A stretch of DNA of 64,000 nucleotides from assembly GCF_905171775.1 (NCBI RefSeq), contig NC_053490.1, positions 459,258,643 to 459,322,642 of the forward strand, read 5' to 3'. The notes under the pieces were generated by a model. It worked only from the letters and a program-made list of their open reading frames with translations, was not told the origin of the DNA and ran no database searches. Each line of letters opens with the position of its first letter. The first letter of the stretch is position 1. Made by a program: the position numbers and the translations under genes. This DNA comes from Rana temporaria. Taxonomy: Eukaryota; Chordata; Amphibia; Anura; Ranidae. Positions 42,819 through 52,703 of the stretch are shown here, piece by piece.

Positions 42819-45017
42819 ATGGCTCCCAAGAAGCATAGTGGAAAGAATAAAGTGCAGAGCAGCAATGAAGGTGACAAGAACAGCAATGCAGGTGACAATG
42901 TGCAAAGTGGAAATGCAAGTGACAATGTGCAAAGGGGAAATGCAAGTGACAATGTGCAAAGGGGAAATGCAAGTGACAATGTGCAAAGGGGAAATGCAAG
43001 TGACAATGTGCAAAGGGGAAATGCAGGTGACAAGAATGTGCAGCGCAATATGGCTCCCAAGAAGCATAGTGGAAAGACGAAAGTGCAGAGCAGCAATGAA
43101 GGTGACAAGAACAGCAATGCAGGTGACAATGTGCAAAGTGGAAATGCAAGTGACAATGTGCAAAGTGGAAATGCAAGTGACAATGTGCAAAGTGGAAATG
43201 CAAGTGACAATGTGCAAAGGGGAAATGCAGGTGACAAGAATGTGCAGCGCAAGCATGGGGGCAAAAAGAAAGTGCAGAGCAGTAGTAAAGGTGACAGCAA
43301 GGTTGTGAAGAAAATAACCATTGAGCTGAAGAAGGAAATTATAGAAAAGCATGACCGTGGTATTCGTGTGACTGATCTGGCCTCGGAGTACAAGATGGCA
43401 AAGTCAACAATCTCGACTATTCTGAAAAACAAAGCCGCCATCAAAGGAGCTGATGTTGCAAAAGGAGTAACAATGTTAACCAAGCAGAGGACGCAAGTGC
43501 TGGAAGAGGTGGAAAAACTTTTGCTTGTGTGGTTGAATGAGAAACAGCTGGCAGGTGATAGCGTTAGTGAAGCTATGATCTGTGAGAAAGCCAGGAAATT
43601 GCACAGTGATTTACTGCAAAGAAGCCCCTCTACAACTGCAGCAAGTGACGAATTTAAAGCCAGTAGGGGGTGGTTTGAAAAATTCCGCAGGAGAAGTGGC
43701 ATCCACAGTGTGATTAGACATGGTGAGGCTTCCAGTTCTGACAAGGCCGCAGCAGAAGCCTACAAGTTAGACTTTGCGGAATTCATGAAGACAGAAGGAT
43801 ACGTCCCTCAACAAGTGTTCAACTGTGATGAAACAGGGCTCTTCTGGAAAAAAATGCCGAACAGAACCTATATCACGCAGGAGGAAAAGGCACTACCAGG
43901 GCACAAGCCCATGAAGGACAGATTGACCCTTTTGCTGTGTGCCAACGCAAGCGCCGATCTGAAAATTAAACCACTACTGGTGTACCATTCTCAGACCCCT
44001 CGTGCATTTAGGGAACAAAATGTGAACAAGGCCAGACTGCCCGTCATGTGGAGAGCCAATGCCAAAGCTTGGGTCACAAGGCAATTGTTTATGGAATGGC
44101 TGCACGAGGTGTTTGCACCCACCGTCAGAAAATATCTTTCTGATAACCAGCTGCCTGAAAGGTGCCTTCTTCTGATGGACAATGCCCCGGCACACCCTCC
44201 AGCCTTGGTGGATGATATGGATGCTGAGTATGACTTCATCAAGGTAAAGTTCCTCCCCCCCAACACAACACCACTTCTGCAGCCTATGGACCAGCAAGTC
44301 ATCTGCAACTTCAAGAAGCTGTACACAAAGGCGCTCTTCACTAGGTGTTTTAATGTCACTGAAGAGACGTCCTTGACTTTGAAAGACTTCTGGAAGAAAC
44401 ATTTCAATGTTGCCCACTGCATTAACCTCATTGACAAAGCCTGGGAAGAGGTCACTCCCCGAACCCTAAATTCAGCCTGGAGGAAACTGTGGCCAGAATG
44501 TGTCGCTGAACGTGAACATGACATTGAAGTGCCTGATGCTGAGGTAGTGGAGGAAATTGTGTCCATGGGCAAGAGTATGGGTCTGGACGTTGATGGTGCT
44601 GATGTGGAAGAGCTTGTTGAGGAACATAGGGAGGAGCTGACCACGGAAGAACTTTCTGAACTCCACAGTGAGCAGCAGAAGGCACTTCTTGAGGAGCATT
44701 CCACTGAGGAAGAGGAAGAAAGGGAGGAGGTTAGCAGTGATGCCATAAAATCCATTATGCAAAAATGGAATGAGTGCCATGATTTTTTTGAAAAGCACCA
44801 CCCCAACATAACTGTCGTGAACAGAGTGTTAAATCTCATGAATGATAATGTGGTCTCTCATTTCCGGAGGGTTATGCAGCGCAGGAAGAGACAAGTGACA
44901 TTGGACAGATTTTTCAGCAAAACTGAGCCTGCAGCTAGGAGACAAAGGAGAGAGGAAACCCCTGAAGGAGATCCCCCTGATGTCCTTATGGAGGGGGACT
45001 CTCCCTCCAAACAATAA
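42819..45017 (+). CDS. Tigger-type transposase, intact, with N-terminal repeat expansion
   Basis: This 732-residue ORF would cut and paste the element. I chose the ATG at 42819 (MAPKKHSGK) because the same module start recurs at residue 78; an in-frame ATG at 42735 would add 28 residues unlike the family. Residues 1-162 are 2.3 copies of a 77-residue module containing 9-residue GNASDNVQ(R/S) units. A psq/CENP-B helix-turn-helix follows (about 163-215, RVTDLASEYKMAKSTISTIL), then a second CENP-B-type DNA-binding domain (about 224-299). The DDE-superfamily core has D337 (FNCDETGLFW), D454 (LLLMDNAPAH) and D491 (LLQPMDQQV), 36 residues between the last two, as in pogo-like DDD enzymes. The C-terminus is acidic (about 590-640), then has a PCNA-binding-like QVTLDRFF at 692-699. 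No stop or frameshift was seen. It belongs to the group related to TIGD1 proteins. It may be catalytically competent; expression is unknown. Confidence 0.93.
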   Translation: MAPKKHSGKNKVQSSNEGDKNSNAGDNVQSGNASDNVQRGNASDNVQRGNASDNVQRGNASDNVQRGNAGDKNVQRNMAPKKHSGKTKVQSSNEGDKNSNAGDNVQSGNASDNVQSGNASDNVQSGNASDNVQRGNAGDKNVQRKHGGKKKVQSSSKGDSKVVKKITIELKKEIIEKHDRGIRVTDLASEYKMAKSTISTILKNKAAIKGADVAKGVTMLTKQRTQVLEEVEKLLLVWLNEKQLAGDSVSEAMICEKARKLHSDLLQRSPSTTAASDEFKASRGWFEKFRRRSGIHSVIRHGEASSSDKAAAEAYKLDFAEFMKTEGYVPQQVFNCDETGLFWKKMPNRTYITQEEKALPGHKPMKDRLTLLLCANASADLKIKPLLVYHSQTPRAFREQNVNKARLPVMWRANAKAWVTRQLFMEWLHEVFAPTVRKYLSDNQLPERCLLLMDNAPAHPPALVDDMDAEYDFIKVKFLPPNTTPLLQPMDQQVICNFKKLYTKALFTRCFNVTEETSLTLKDFWKKHFNVAHCINLIDKAWEEVTPRTLNSAWRKLWPECVAEREHDIEVPDAEVVEEIVSMGKSMGLDVDGADVEELVEEHREELTTEELSELHSEQQKALLEEHSTEEEEEREEVSSDAIKSIMQKWNECHDFFEKHHPNITVVNRVLNLMNDNVVSHFRRVMQRRKRQVTLDRFFSKTEPAARRQRREETPEGDPPDVLMEGDSPSKQ
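42840..43250 (+). repeat. Coding minisatellite in the transposase N-terminus
   Basis: 27-bp units (GGAAATGCAAGTGACAATGT plus 7 bases) occur 4 times in the first module and 3 times in the second. The modules themselves repeat with a 231-bp period (42819, 43050) and a third partial copy starts at 43251. Because 27 and 231 are multiples of three, the frame stays open in all phases; the minus-strand ORFs here are shadows. Confidence 0.92.
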
Positions 45018-45255
45018 CTGCCTCCCACCTGCCTCCCACCTGCCTTCCTCCATGCCAGAAGTCATCACAAGCAAGGTTAGTGTCCTCTCTTTATACATTA
45101 CTATACTGTACTAATGTGTATTGTAATTTTTGTGCTTCAAAAACCCCCAAAAAAAGGTCAGCACGGATTAACCGGATTTACATTGAACCCTATGGGAAAA
45201 TGTGCCTCGGTTCGCGACCAATTCGGTTCGCGACCAGAGTCAGTTCACGAATTAA

Positions 45256-45758
45256 AGCGGTAGTTCACCCTCTCGTACTTGATTTTACCATCGAGACAGG
45301 CATTGTAGCGCGAGCTACAGTATGCCTGTCCCGATTTTTTTAACCCCGTACTCACCTCGTAGTCGTCCATCGTAGATTTCGGCTCCCGCGGGGAATGGGC
45401 GTGCCTATGGAGAGGGAGGATGATTGACGGCCGGCCCTGGCACGTCACTCTCCCCGAAGACAGCCGGAGTAGGTCTCGGCTCTTCACGGCGCCTGCGCAC
45501 AGGCTATGCGCACGCGTCGTGAAGACCAAGCCTATTTCGGCTATTTCCGGAGAAGCGTGACGCGCCAGAGCCGGCCGTCAATCATCCTCCGTCTCCAGAG
45601 GCACGCCCATTCCCCGGTATCTTCGATGGACGACTACAAGGTGAGTATGGGGGGAAAAAATTCGGGACAGGCATACTGTAGCTCGCGCTACAATGCCTGA
45701 TTTAAAGGTAAAAGAAAAAAAATTATTTTTTTTCCCGTCGATAGGGTGAACCCCCGCT
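45256..45758. mobile_element. Palindromic TTAA MITE inside the Tigger right end
   Basis: TTAA lies at 45252-45255 and 45759-45762. The ends AGCGGTAGTTCACCC and GGGTGAACCCCCGCT match the element at 4603-5121. Arms including GACGGCCGGC and GCCGGCCGTC pair around about 45500. It separates the last 23 bases of the Tigger TIR from the rest. Confidence 0.9.
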
Positions 45759-45789
45759 TTAAGTTCGTGAACCGAGGTATCACTGTATA

Positions 45790-46208
45790 TATATCTATAC
45801 ACCAAATTGTTTATTTTAATAAATGTGTAAAATGCAAATTGAGCAAACAATAGAAAAGTCAAAATCAAATCAATATTTGGTGTGACTATCCTTCAATCTA
45901 GCATGAATTCTTAATTTGTAACCTTTGTACACTTGCACCTTGTGTCGTGTTGCTCACACTTGCCATGGTGTATGACCTGTGACATGAAACTGTCTTCTAC
46001 AACCTCACCTTTGTAACAGAGTTTGTCTGTTTCTCACCCAGATTTAAGCCTCCTACACAGCTGTTTCTGTTTCAGTTAATGACACTGGGGTTGATTTACT
46101 AAAACTGGAGAGTGTAAAATCTGGTGCCGCTCTGCATGCTAACCAATCAGCTTCTAACTTAAAAGAGACGTTGAGGATCTCTCTTTTTTTTTTTTTTTTA
46201 GAATCATG
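45790..46208. other. Flank with decayed Tc1-like and other repeat pieces
   Basis: AATCAATATTTGGTGTGACT (45868 on) resembles the start of a Tc1/mariner-type repeat and decays by about 46060. The stretch GGTTGATTTACTAAAACTGG (46088 on) is a common frog repeat edge, cut by the MITE at 46209. No gene. Confidence 0.45.
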
Positions 46209-46907
46209 GGGCCAGATCCACAAAAACCCGGCGCAACGTAACTTTTTCAATTTAAGTTACACGGCCGGAAAATTTCTACCTAAGTGCCAGATCCACAAAG
46301 CACTTACCTAGAAATTTTCGGCTGTGTAACTTAAATCCGGCCGGCACAAGGCGTTCCTATTCAAATGGGGCGAGTCCCATTTAAATTAGGCGCGCTCCCG
46401 CGCCGGACGTACTGCGCATGCTCACGACGTCATTTTCCCGACGTGCTTAGAGCGGTTTTACGTTGCGCCGGGTTTTGAGAATCGAGACGGGCGTAAAAAA
46501 AAAAATACGAGTTGCGGCGGGAAAAAAAAAATTTGAAAAAAAAAAAGACGGTGACGCGGGATAGAATGGTCTACTTTTACAAGGCCTAAACAGTTTAGGC
46601 CTTGTAAAAGCAGCCCTAATTTTACGATTGCAAACTAATACTTACGGAGAAAAAACGAAGCGTAAAAGCTTTGTGGATCTCCGTAAGTGCTAATTTGCAT
46701 ACCCGAAGCGGCATTTAGACTCGAAATGCCCCCAGCGGCGGATACGGTACTGCATCCTAAGATCCGACAGTGTAAGTCCCTTACACATGTCGGATCTTCT
46801 CCCTATCTTTTGAAAACTGATTCTGTGGATCAGTTCCAAAGATAGAAACAGGGATACGACGGCGTATCAGTAGATACGCCGTCGTATCCCTTTTGTGGAT
46901 CTGGCCC
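46209..46907. mobile_element. GGGCCAGATCC-family MITE, complete
   Basis: The ends GGGCCAGATCCACAAAAACC and TTTTGTGGATCTGGCCC are inverted. The flanks ATG and ATA suggest a diverged 3-bp target. A central stem CCTTGTAAAAG / CTTTTACAAGG (46578-46612) and the subterminal GATACGACGGCGTATC hairpin (46853-46890) are clear. Confidence 0.87.
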
Positions 46908-47144
46908 ATACTTACCTAGGTGGATGCAGCATCAGTCCGATTTAGCATCTGTTCCATGCCGGCTCCAAGACTGAGAACAGAGCGATCAAAGACCAATGAT
47001 TACTCGCTTCCCCTGTGCTCTCTGCTCTGCCGCCCCCACCCTGCCCCCACCCACTTCAGCCTGCTATGTGCTGAAAATGGGTCACAGGAGTGCAAAACGA
47101 TCTGCACTCCAGTGATCCACAGAAGTACAGCCAAACTCCTTTAA
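46908..47144. other. Intervening sequence before the next TTAA insertion
   Basis: CATACTTACCTAGGTGGATG resumes the host repeat that the MITE interrupted. No coding evidence. Confidence 0.45.
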
Positions 47145-48134
47145 CCACTTGAGATCCGCGCTATAGACAAAATACGTCCGCAGCGCGGCTCTCAAGTGCC
47201 AAGTGGCCGTTTAAAAACGGCCTTTTATGTGCATTACCCGCGCGCGCCACTGGGTGGCGCGCGGCGGGTAAAAACTGTCCCGGCGGATCGCCGAAGACCC
47301 CATGCGTGTACCTGGCGGCCGCGATGTCCGCCGGGTACACGCGATCGTCGGTGACACGGTAGGTGACAGCAGGAACGTGGAGCTCTGTGTGTCAGGGAGA
47401 GAGGAGACCGATCTGTGTCTCTTGTACATAGAGACACAGCATCGGTCACCTCCCCCAGTCACCCCCCTCCCCCCACACAGTTATAACACACCCAGGCTAC
47501 ACAGTTAACCCCTTCCTCACCCCCTAGTGTTAACCCCTTCACTGCCAGTCACATTTATACAGTAATTCGTGCATTTTTATAGCACTGATCGCTGTATAAA
47601 TGTGAATGGCGCCAAATTTGTGTCAAAAGTGTCCGATACGTCCGCCGCAATATCCCAGTCCCAATAAAAATCGCAGATCGCCGCCATTACTAGTAAAAAA
47701 AAAAATAATAAAAAAAATCATAATTCTGTTCCCCATTTTGTAGGCGCTATAACTTTTGCGCAAACCAGTCGCTTATTGCGATTTTTTTTTTTTTTTTTTA
47801 CAAAAATACGTCGAAAAATACGTATCGGCCTTAACTGAGAAAAAAAATAGTTTTTTTAAAAAAAAATTGGGATATTTATTATAGCAACAAGTAAAAAAAA
47901 AATATATTTTTTTTAAATTGTTGCTCTTTTTTTGTTTATAGCGCAAAAAATAAAAACCGCAGAGGTGATCAAATACCACCAAAAGAAAGCTCTATTTGTG
48001 GGGAAAAAAGGACGCCAATTTTGTTTGGGAGCCACGTCGCACGACCGCGCAATTGTCAGTTAAAGCGACGCAGTGCCGGACGCTGAGATTTCGCCTGGGA
48101 ACGAAGGGGGTTTATGTGCCCAGTAAGCAAGTGG
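47145..48134. mobile_element. TTAA-flanked MITE, CCACTTG family, well preserved
   Basis: TTAA lies at 47141-47144 and 48135-48138. The ends CCACTTGAGATCCGCG and GTAAGCAAGTGG are inverted. All family blocks are present in order: CCGCCATTACTAGTAAAA, GCGCAAACCAGTCGCTTATT, AAATACCACCAAAAGAAAGC, GACCGCGCAATTGTCAGTTA. The stem GTGTACCTGGCGG / CCGCCGGGTACAC (47305-47342) is notable. One of the best copies to represent the family here. Confidence 0.9.
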
Positions 48135-48138
48135 TTAA

Positions 48139-49358
48139 GCTTATTCAAACAAGCTTTGTCAATAAAACTTGGAAGTATGTATATGTATATTTATGGGTTT
48201 ATATAAAGGAGTTTAACATATTTATAGATGAATCAGCTTTGTTGTCCTTATGAACCAATGTACGCTGTATGTATGTGTGCTGAAGAAACAAAAAGAGCAG
48301 TGTGTTGCACAGCACAATGAGTCAGCTCTGCAGATAGACTCCAACAATTTAGTACAGGAGTGTAGGAGTAACTGCAGTTTATAGGATATTAATATAATTA
48401 TCCTACTGTAAATGATGCAGATGTACCATCATATCCCTTAAATATCATCATATAATTAAAGAATGTCATATTAGTGAATACATTTCCTTGCAAATTACTG
48501 TGGAAAATATACATTGTTTGGTAACAAATTATCCAGAGAGGACCAGTAGACATTGTGGCTTAAAGCACACAGCTTCCACCCCTCAACCTTGACATTCCAT
48601 GGCACTTTAAGTAGACGGTTTGAATCTCAGCCGGTTCAGCAGGGACTGGCCGTAATTAAAACCATGTATGGGCAGGCTGATTGTACCCAAGTTGAACAAT
48701 CGATCAACTTGGGTACAACCAGCCTGTTGGATTTTTTATGCGATTATTGCCAGTGGCTATAGCCTCCAGCAATAATTACTGTGTGTTCTCCTGGCCGAGA
48801 CAGCTCAGGGTCATGGAACACAATAGCTCCGTAGGAGGGATTGCCCCATCAATATTAACTGTGTTGATGGGGAAATCAAGCAATTTTCTTTCTAGCAACT
48901 GGAGAAACAAGATGGAAACACTATTCCGGGGGTTAACACACAGACAGTAATGCACAGTACATCACATAGTAACATGGGTTGTGTTAAGGGGGTAGTCTAT
49001 TAATTGCACCCCAGTGTGTCAAAATGCACAATTGATCCTTCATCGGTTATGTAGTGCATGATGGTACTACAGCCTACCAATCAACGCAACACATTTTACT
49101 TTGTGGTGCTAAAACATGTGCAGTTTCATAGAGTGATAGTGTGAACCCAGACTAAAGGTTTTATGTTGTATTAATTTATTAAATTATATTGTGATATTGA
49201 GGGACTGTTAACTAAGTGGTAGAAGCATTTTTACTGGGATTATACCAGTCTAAACTGTGGTTTTAGGGCTTGTTGTCTCAAAGTTCACAACAGTTGCCCA
49301 CACAGGGAATTTTCTCCATCAAAACAGGTAAACGAAAAAAAACAAGCCATCTTGGACT
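48139..49358. other. Intervening sequence with one foldback, no gene seen
   Basis: Most of this is AT-rich without motifs. A foldback at about 48670-48725 (GATTGTACCCAAGTTGA / TCAACTTGGGTACAA) begins a hairpin-rich patch that continues to about 48905 with CCCATCAATATTAACTG / GTTGATGGGG pairing. It may be an unclassified MITE. Confidence 0.45.
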
Positions 49359-49868
49359 TGCATGGTCATCCCAACCCTCTCAGTCCCCTGAACTTGCCTG
49401 GTCATCCCAACCCTCTCAGTCCCCTGGACTTGCATGGTCATCCCAACCCTCTCAGTCCCCTGAACTTGCCTGGTCATCCCAACCCTCTCAGTCCCCTGGA
49501 CTTGCCTAGTCATCCCAGCCCTCTCAGTCCCCTGGACTTGCCTAGTCATCCCAGCCCTCTCAGTCCCCTGGACTTACCTAGTCATCCCAACCCTCTCAGT
49601 CCCCTGGACTTGCCTAGTTATAGCAACCCTCTGAGTCCCCTGGACTTGCCTGGTCATCCCAACCCTCTCAGTCCCCTGGACTTGCCTAGTCATCCCAGCC
49701 CTCTCAGTCCCCTGGACTTGCCTAGTCATCCCAACCCTCTCAGTCCCCTGAACTTACCTGGTCATCCCAACCCTCTTAGTCCCCTGGACTTGCCTAGTTG
49801 TCCCAACCCTCTCAGTCCCCTGGACTTGCCTGGTCATCCCAACACTCTCTGTCTCATAGACTTGCTTA
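49359..49868. repeat. 36-bp minisatellite
   Basis: About fourteen units read CTTGCCTAGTCATCCCAGCC plus CTCTCAGTCCCCTGGA, with C/T variants. As 36 is a multiple of three, all frames that avoid a stop stay open, giving a 248-residue plus-strand ORF of 12-residue SPLDLPSHPNPL-like repeats that I do not accept as a gene. Confidence 0.93.
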
Positions 49869-50065
49869 GTGGCCTTGACTCTTCCAGTCCTATGGATAGC
49901 AATCTCTCCTCCAAAATGAAGTACTGTCTCTTCAGTGGAGTACCTCTGTCTCCTAACAAGAACATGCATTTCTCTACACCACTCAATAGTCCGGAGTCCC
50001 ACACTCTGCATATGGGCAAACCATGTGTCCTTTTTACAACAATTTTCATAAAACTGTTACAATAT

Positions 50066-52703
50066 GGGCCAGATCCACAAAAACCTGACGTAACTTAAAA
50101 AATCCAATTTAAGTTACACTGCCTTAAAGTTTCTACCTAAGTGCCTGATCCACAAAGCACTTATCTAGAAATTTCAGGCTGTGTAACTAAAATTCCGCCG
50201 GCGCAAGGCGTTCCTATTCAAATGGGGCGAGTCCCATTTAAATGAGGCGCGCTCCTGCGCCGGCCGTACTGCGCATGCGCGCCGGCCGTACTGCGCATGC
50301 GCGAAGTTACGTTACGCCGAGTTTTGAGGATCGCGACGGCTTAAAGTTGCGTCGGGGATAAAAAAAATGACAGCGGCATGCATTCCTGAGGGAGAACTCC
50401 ATGCCCATTTTCAAAGAAAAAAACGGCATGGGTTCCCCCCCCAGGAGCATACCAGGCCCTTAGGTCTGGCATGGGTTGTAAGGAGACCCCCCCACGCCGA
50501 AAAATTGACGTAGGGGGTCCCCCTACAATCCATACCAGACCCGTATCCAAAGCACGCTACCCGGCCGGCCAGGAAGGGAGTGGGGACGAGCGAGCGCCCC
50601 CCCCCCCTCCTGAGCCGTGCCAGGCCGCGTGCCCTCAACATGGGGGGGTTGGGTGCTCTGGGGCAGGGGGGCGCACTGCGGGCCCCCCCACCCCAGAGCA
50701 CCCTGTCCCCATGTTGATGAGGACAGGACCTCTTCCCGACAACCCTTGCCATTGGTTGTCGGGGTATGCGGGCGGGGGCTTATCGGAATCTGGGAGTCCC
50801 CTTTAATAAGGGGGCCCCCAGATACCGGCCCCCCACCCTAAGTGAATGGATATGGGGTACATCGTACCCCTATCCATTCACCTGGAGGCAAAAAGTAAAA
50901 GTTAATAAACACACAACACAAGGCTTTTTAAAATATTTTATTATTCTGCTCCGGACGCCCCCCCTGTCTTCGTTATTAGCTCAATTACCAGGGGGGGCTT
51001 CTTCTTCCGCTCTCCGGGGGTCTTCTCCGCTCTCCGGGGGTCTTCTCCGCTCTCCGGGGGTCTTCTCCGGACTCCGGGGGGCTTCTTCCATCTTCTCCCC
51101 TCTTCCGCTCTTGACTCGGCGAACCCCGGTTCTTCTGCAGCTCTCCGGTGCCTTCTTCTTCAGCGCTGGCTGCCTGCTATGTTTGTGTGTTAGCTCGATT
51201 TCAAACAGGCAGCCGGCGCGGTCTTCTGTGGCGTCAGGGTCTTCTGGTCTTCTGTTCTTCCGATGTTGCCTCGTCGCCTGTTGTCGCTGTAATGATGGAA
51301 GCGCGCCTTGCATCACATTTATATAGGCATCACCGTCCCATCATGCTCCGGTAGGTACCCACGTGGTGGGTGCACGTGGGTAGGCACCCACCACGTGGGT
51401 ACCTGCCGGAGCATGATGGGACGGTGATGCCTATATAAATGTGATGCAAGGCGCGCTTCCATCATTACAGCGACAACAGGCGACGAGGCAACATCGGAAG
51501 AAAGGAAGAGAAGACCCTGACGCCACAGAAGACCGCGCTGGCTGCCTGTTAGAAATCGAGCTAACACACAAACATAGCAGGCAGCCAGCGCTGAAGAAGA
51601 AGGCACCGGAGAGCTGCAGAAGAACCGGGGTTCGCCGAGTCAAGAGCGGAAGAGGGGAGAAGATGGAAGAAGCCCCCCGGAGTCCGGAGAAGACCCCCGG
51701 AGAGCGGAGAAGACCCCCGGAGAGCGGAAGAAGAAGCCCCCCCTGGTAATTGAGCTAATAACGAAGACAGGGGGGGGCGTCCGGAGCAGAATAATAAAAT
51801 ATTTTAAAAAGCCTTGTGTTGTGTGTTTATTAACTTTTACTTTTTGCCTCCAGGTGAATGGATAGGGGTACGATGTACCCCATATCCATTCACTTAGGGT
51901 GGGGGGCCGGTATCTGGGGGCCCCCTTATTAAAGGGGACTCCCAGATTCCGATAAGCCCCCGCCCGCAGACCCCGACAACCAATGGCAAGGGTTGTCGGG
52001 AAGAGGTCCTGTCCTCATCAACATGGGGACAGGGTGCTCTGGGGTGGGGGGGCCCGCAGTGCGCCCCCCTGCCCCAGAGCACCCAACCCCCCCATGTTGA
52101 GGGCACGCGGCCTGGCACGGCTCAGGGGGGGGGGGGGCGCTCGCTCGTCCCCACTCCCTTCCTGGCCGGCCGGGTAGCGTGCTTTGGATACGGGTCTGGT
52201 ATGGATTGTAGGGGGACCCCCTACGTAAATTTTTCGGCGTGGGGGGGTCTCCTTACAACCCATGCCAGACCTAAGGGCCTGGTATGCTCCTGGGGGGGAA
52301 CCCATGCCGGTTTTGTTTTTTACAAATTGCCGTGGAGTTCTCCCTCGGGAAAGCATACCAAATGCCGTCGCTGCAATGGGCTTTTACAAGGTGTAACTAG
52401 TTTACACTTTGTAGAACGAGCCCTAATTTTACACTTGCAAAATAACACTTACGGCGCAAAAAGGAAGCTAGAAAGCTTTGTGGATCGCCTTAAGTGCTAA
52501 TTTGCATACTAGCAACGGCATTTCGACTCGAAATGCCCCCAGCGGCGGATGCGGTACTGCATCCTAAAATTAGGCAGTGTAATTCAATTACACATGCCGG
52601 ATCTTCTGTGTAACTTTGGAAAAAGCCTTTTGAGGATCGTTTCCAAAGTTACACACAGACTGAACAGCAGTTAAGTCGGAGTATCTCTTTTGAGGATAAC
52701 CCC
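50066..52703. mobile_element. GGGCCAGATCC-family MITE hosting a 2-kb palindrome
   Basis: The left end is GGGCCAGATCCACAAAAACC. The right end has decayed to TTTTGAGGATAACCCCC. The family body is split: 50083-50370 and 52374-52690 align with the two halves of 46209-46907, for example CTTTTACAAGG at 52381 and the CTTTGTGGATCGCC block near 52476. A 24-bp tandem duplication of GCGCCGGCCGTACTGCGCAT lies at about 50255-50302. Confidence 0.8.
50371..52373. mobile_element. Giant foldback element (2.0-kb near-perfect palindrome)
   Basis: The left arm 50371-51372 and right arm 51385-52373 are reverse complements around a 12-base spacer. The ends CAGCGGCATGCATTCC and CATACCAAATGCCGTCGCTG are weakly inverted; no TSD is visible. 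Arms differ by a 21-base CT-rich unit (three copies on the left at 51010-51070, two on the right) and few other changes. Each arm contains mirror ORFs of about 70 residues (51148-51354 plus, 51319-51606 minus) that resemble nothing I know. Superfamily unknown. Confidence 0.88.

Larger units (their letters stand above)
42484..45785 (+). mobile_element. Complete pogo/Tigger DNA transposon
   Basis: TA lies at 42482-42483 and 45786-45787. The 23-bp TIRs starting CAGTGATACCTCGGTTCACG are perfect inverted matches at the two ends. Total span is 3302 bp, including a 503-bp TTAA MITE (45256-45758) inserted 27 bp from the right end. One intact transposase ORF (42819-45017) fills the centre. Both ends carry extra CGGTTC(A/G)CGA words as putative transposase binding sites. 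The element sits in a TA-rich tract at the 3' edge of a Tc1 remnant. Confidence 0.95.

Noticed and set aside
42616..43744. Minus-strand ORFs of 195-313 residues opposite the transposase
   Set aside because: They are shadows of the 27-bp/231-bp coding repeat; the plus-strand frame has all the transposase motifs.
49352..50098. 248-residue ORF of 12-residue proline-rich repeats
   Set aside because: It is produced by the 36-bp minisatellite (period divisible by three). There is no non-repeat domain, and the tail runs into a MITE.
51148..51606. Mirror ORFs in the two palindrome arms
   Set aside because: They exist in both arms because the arms are complementary; short, with no known domain.
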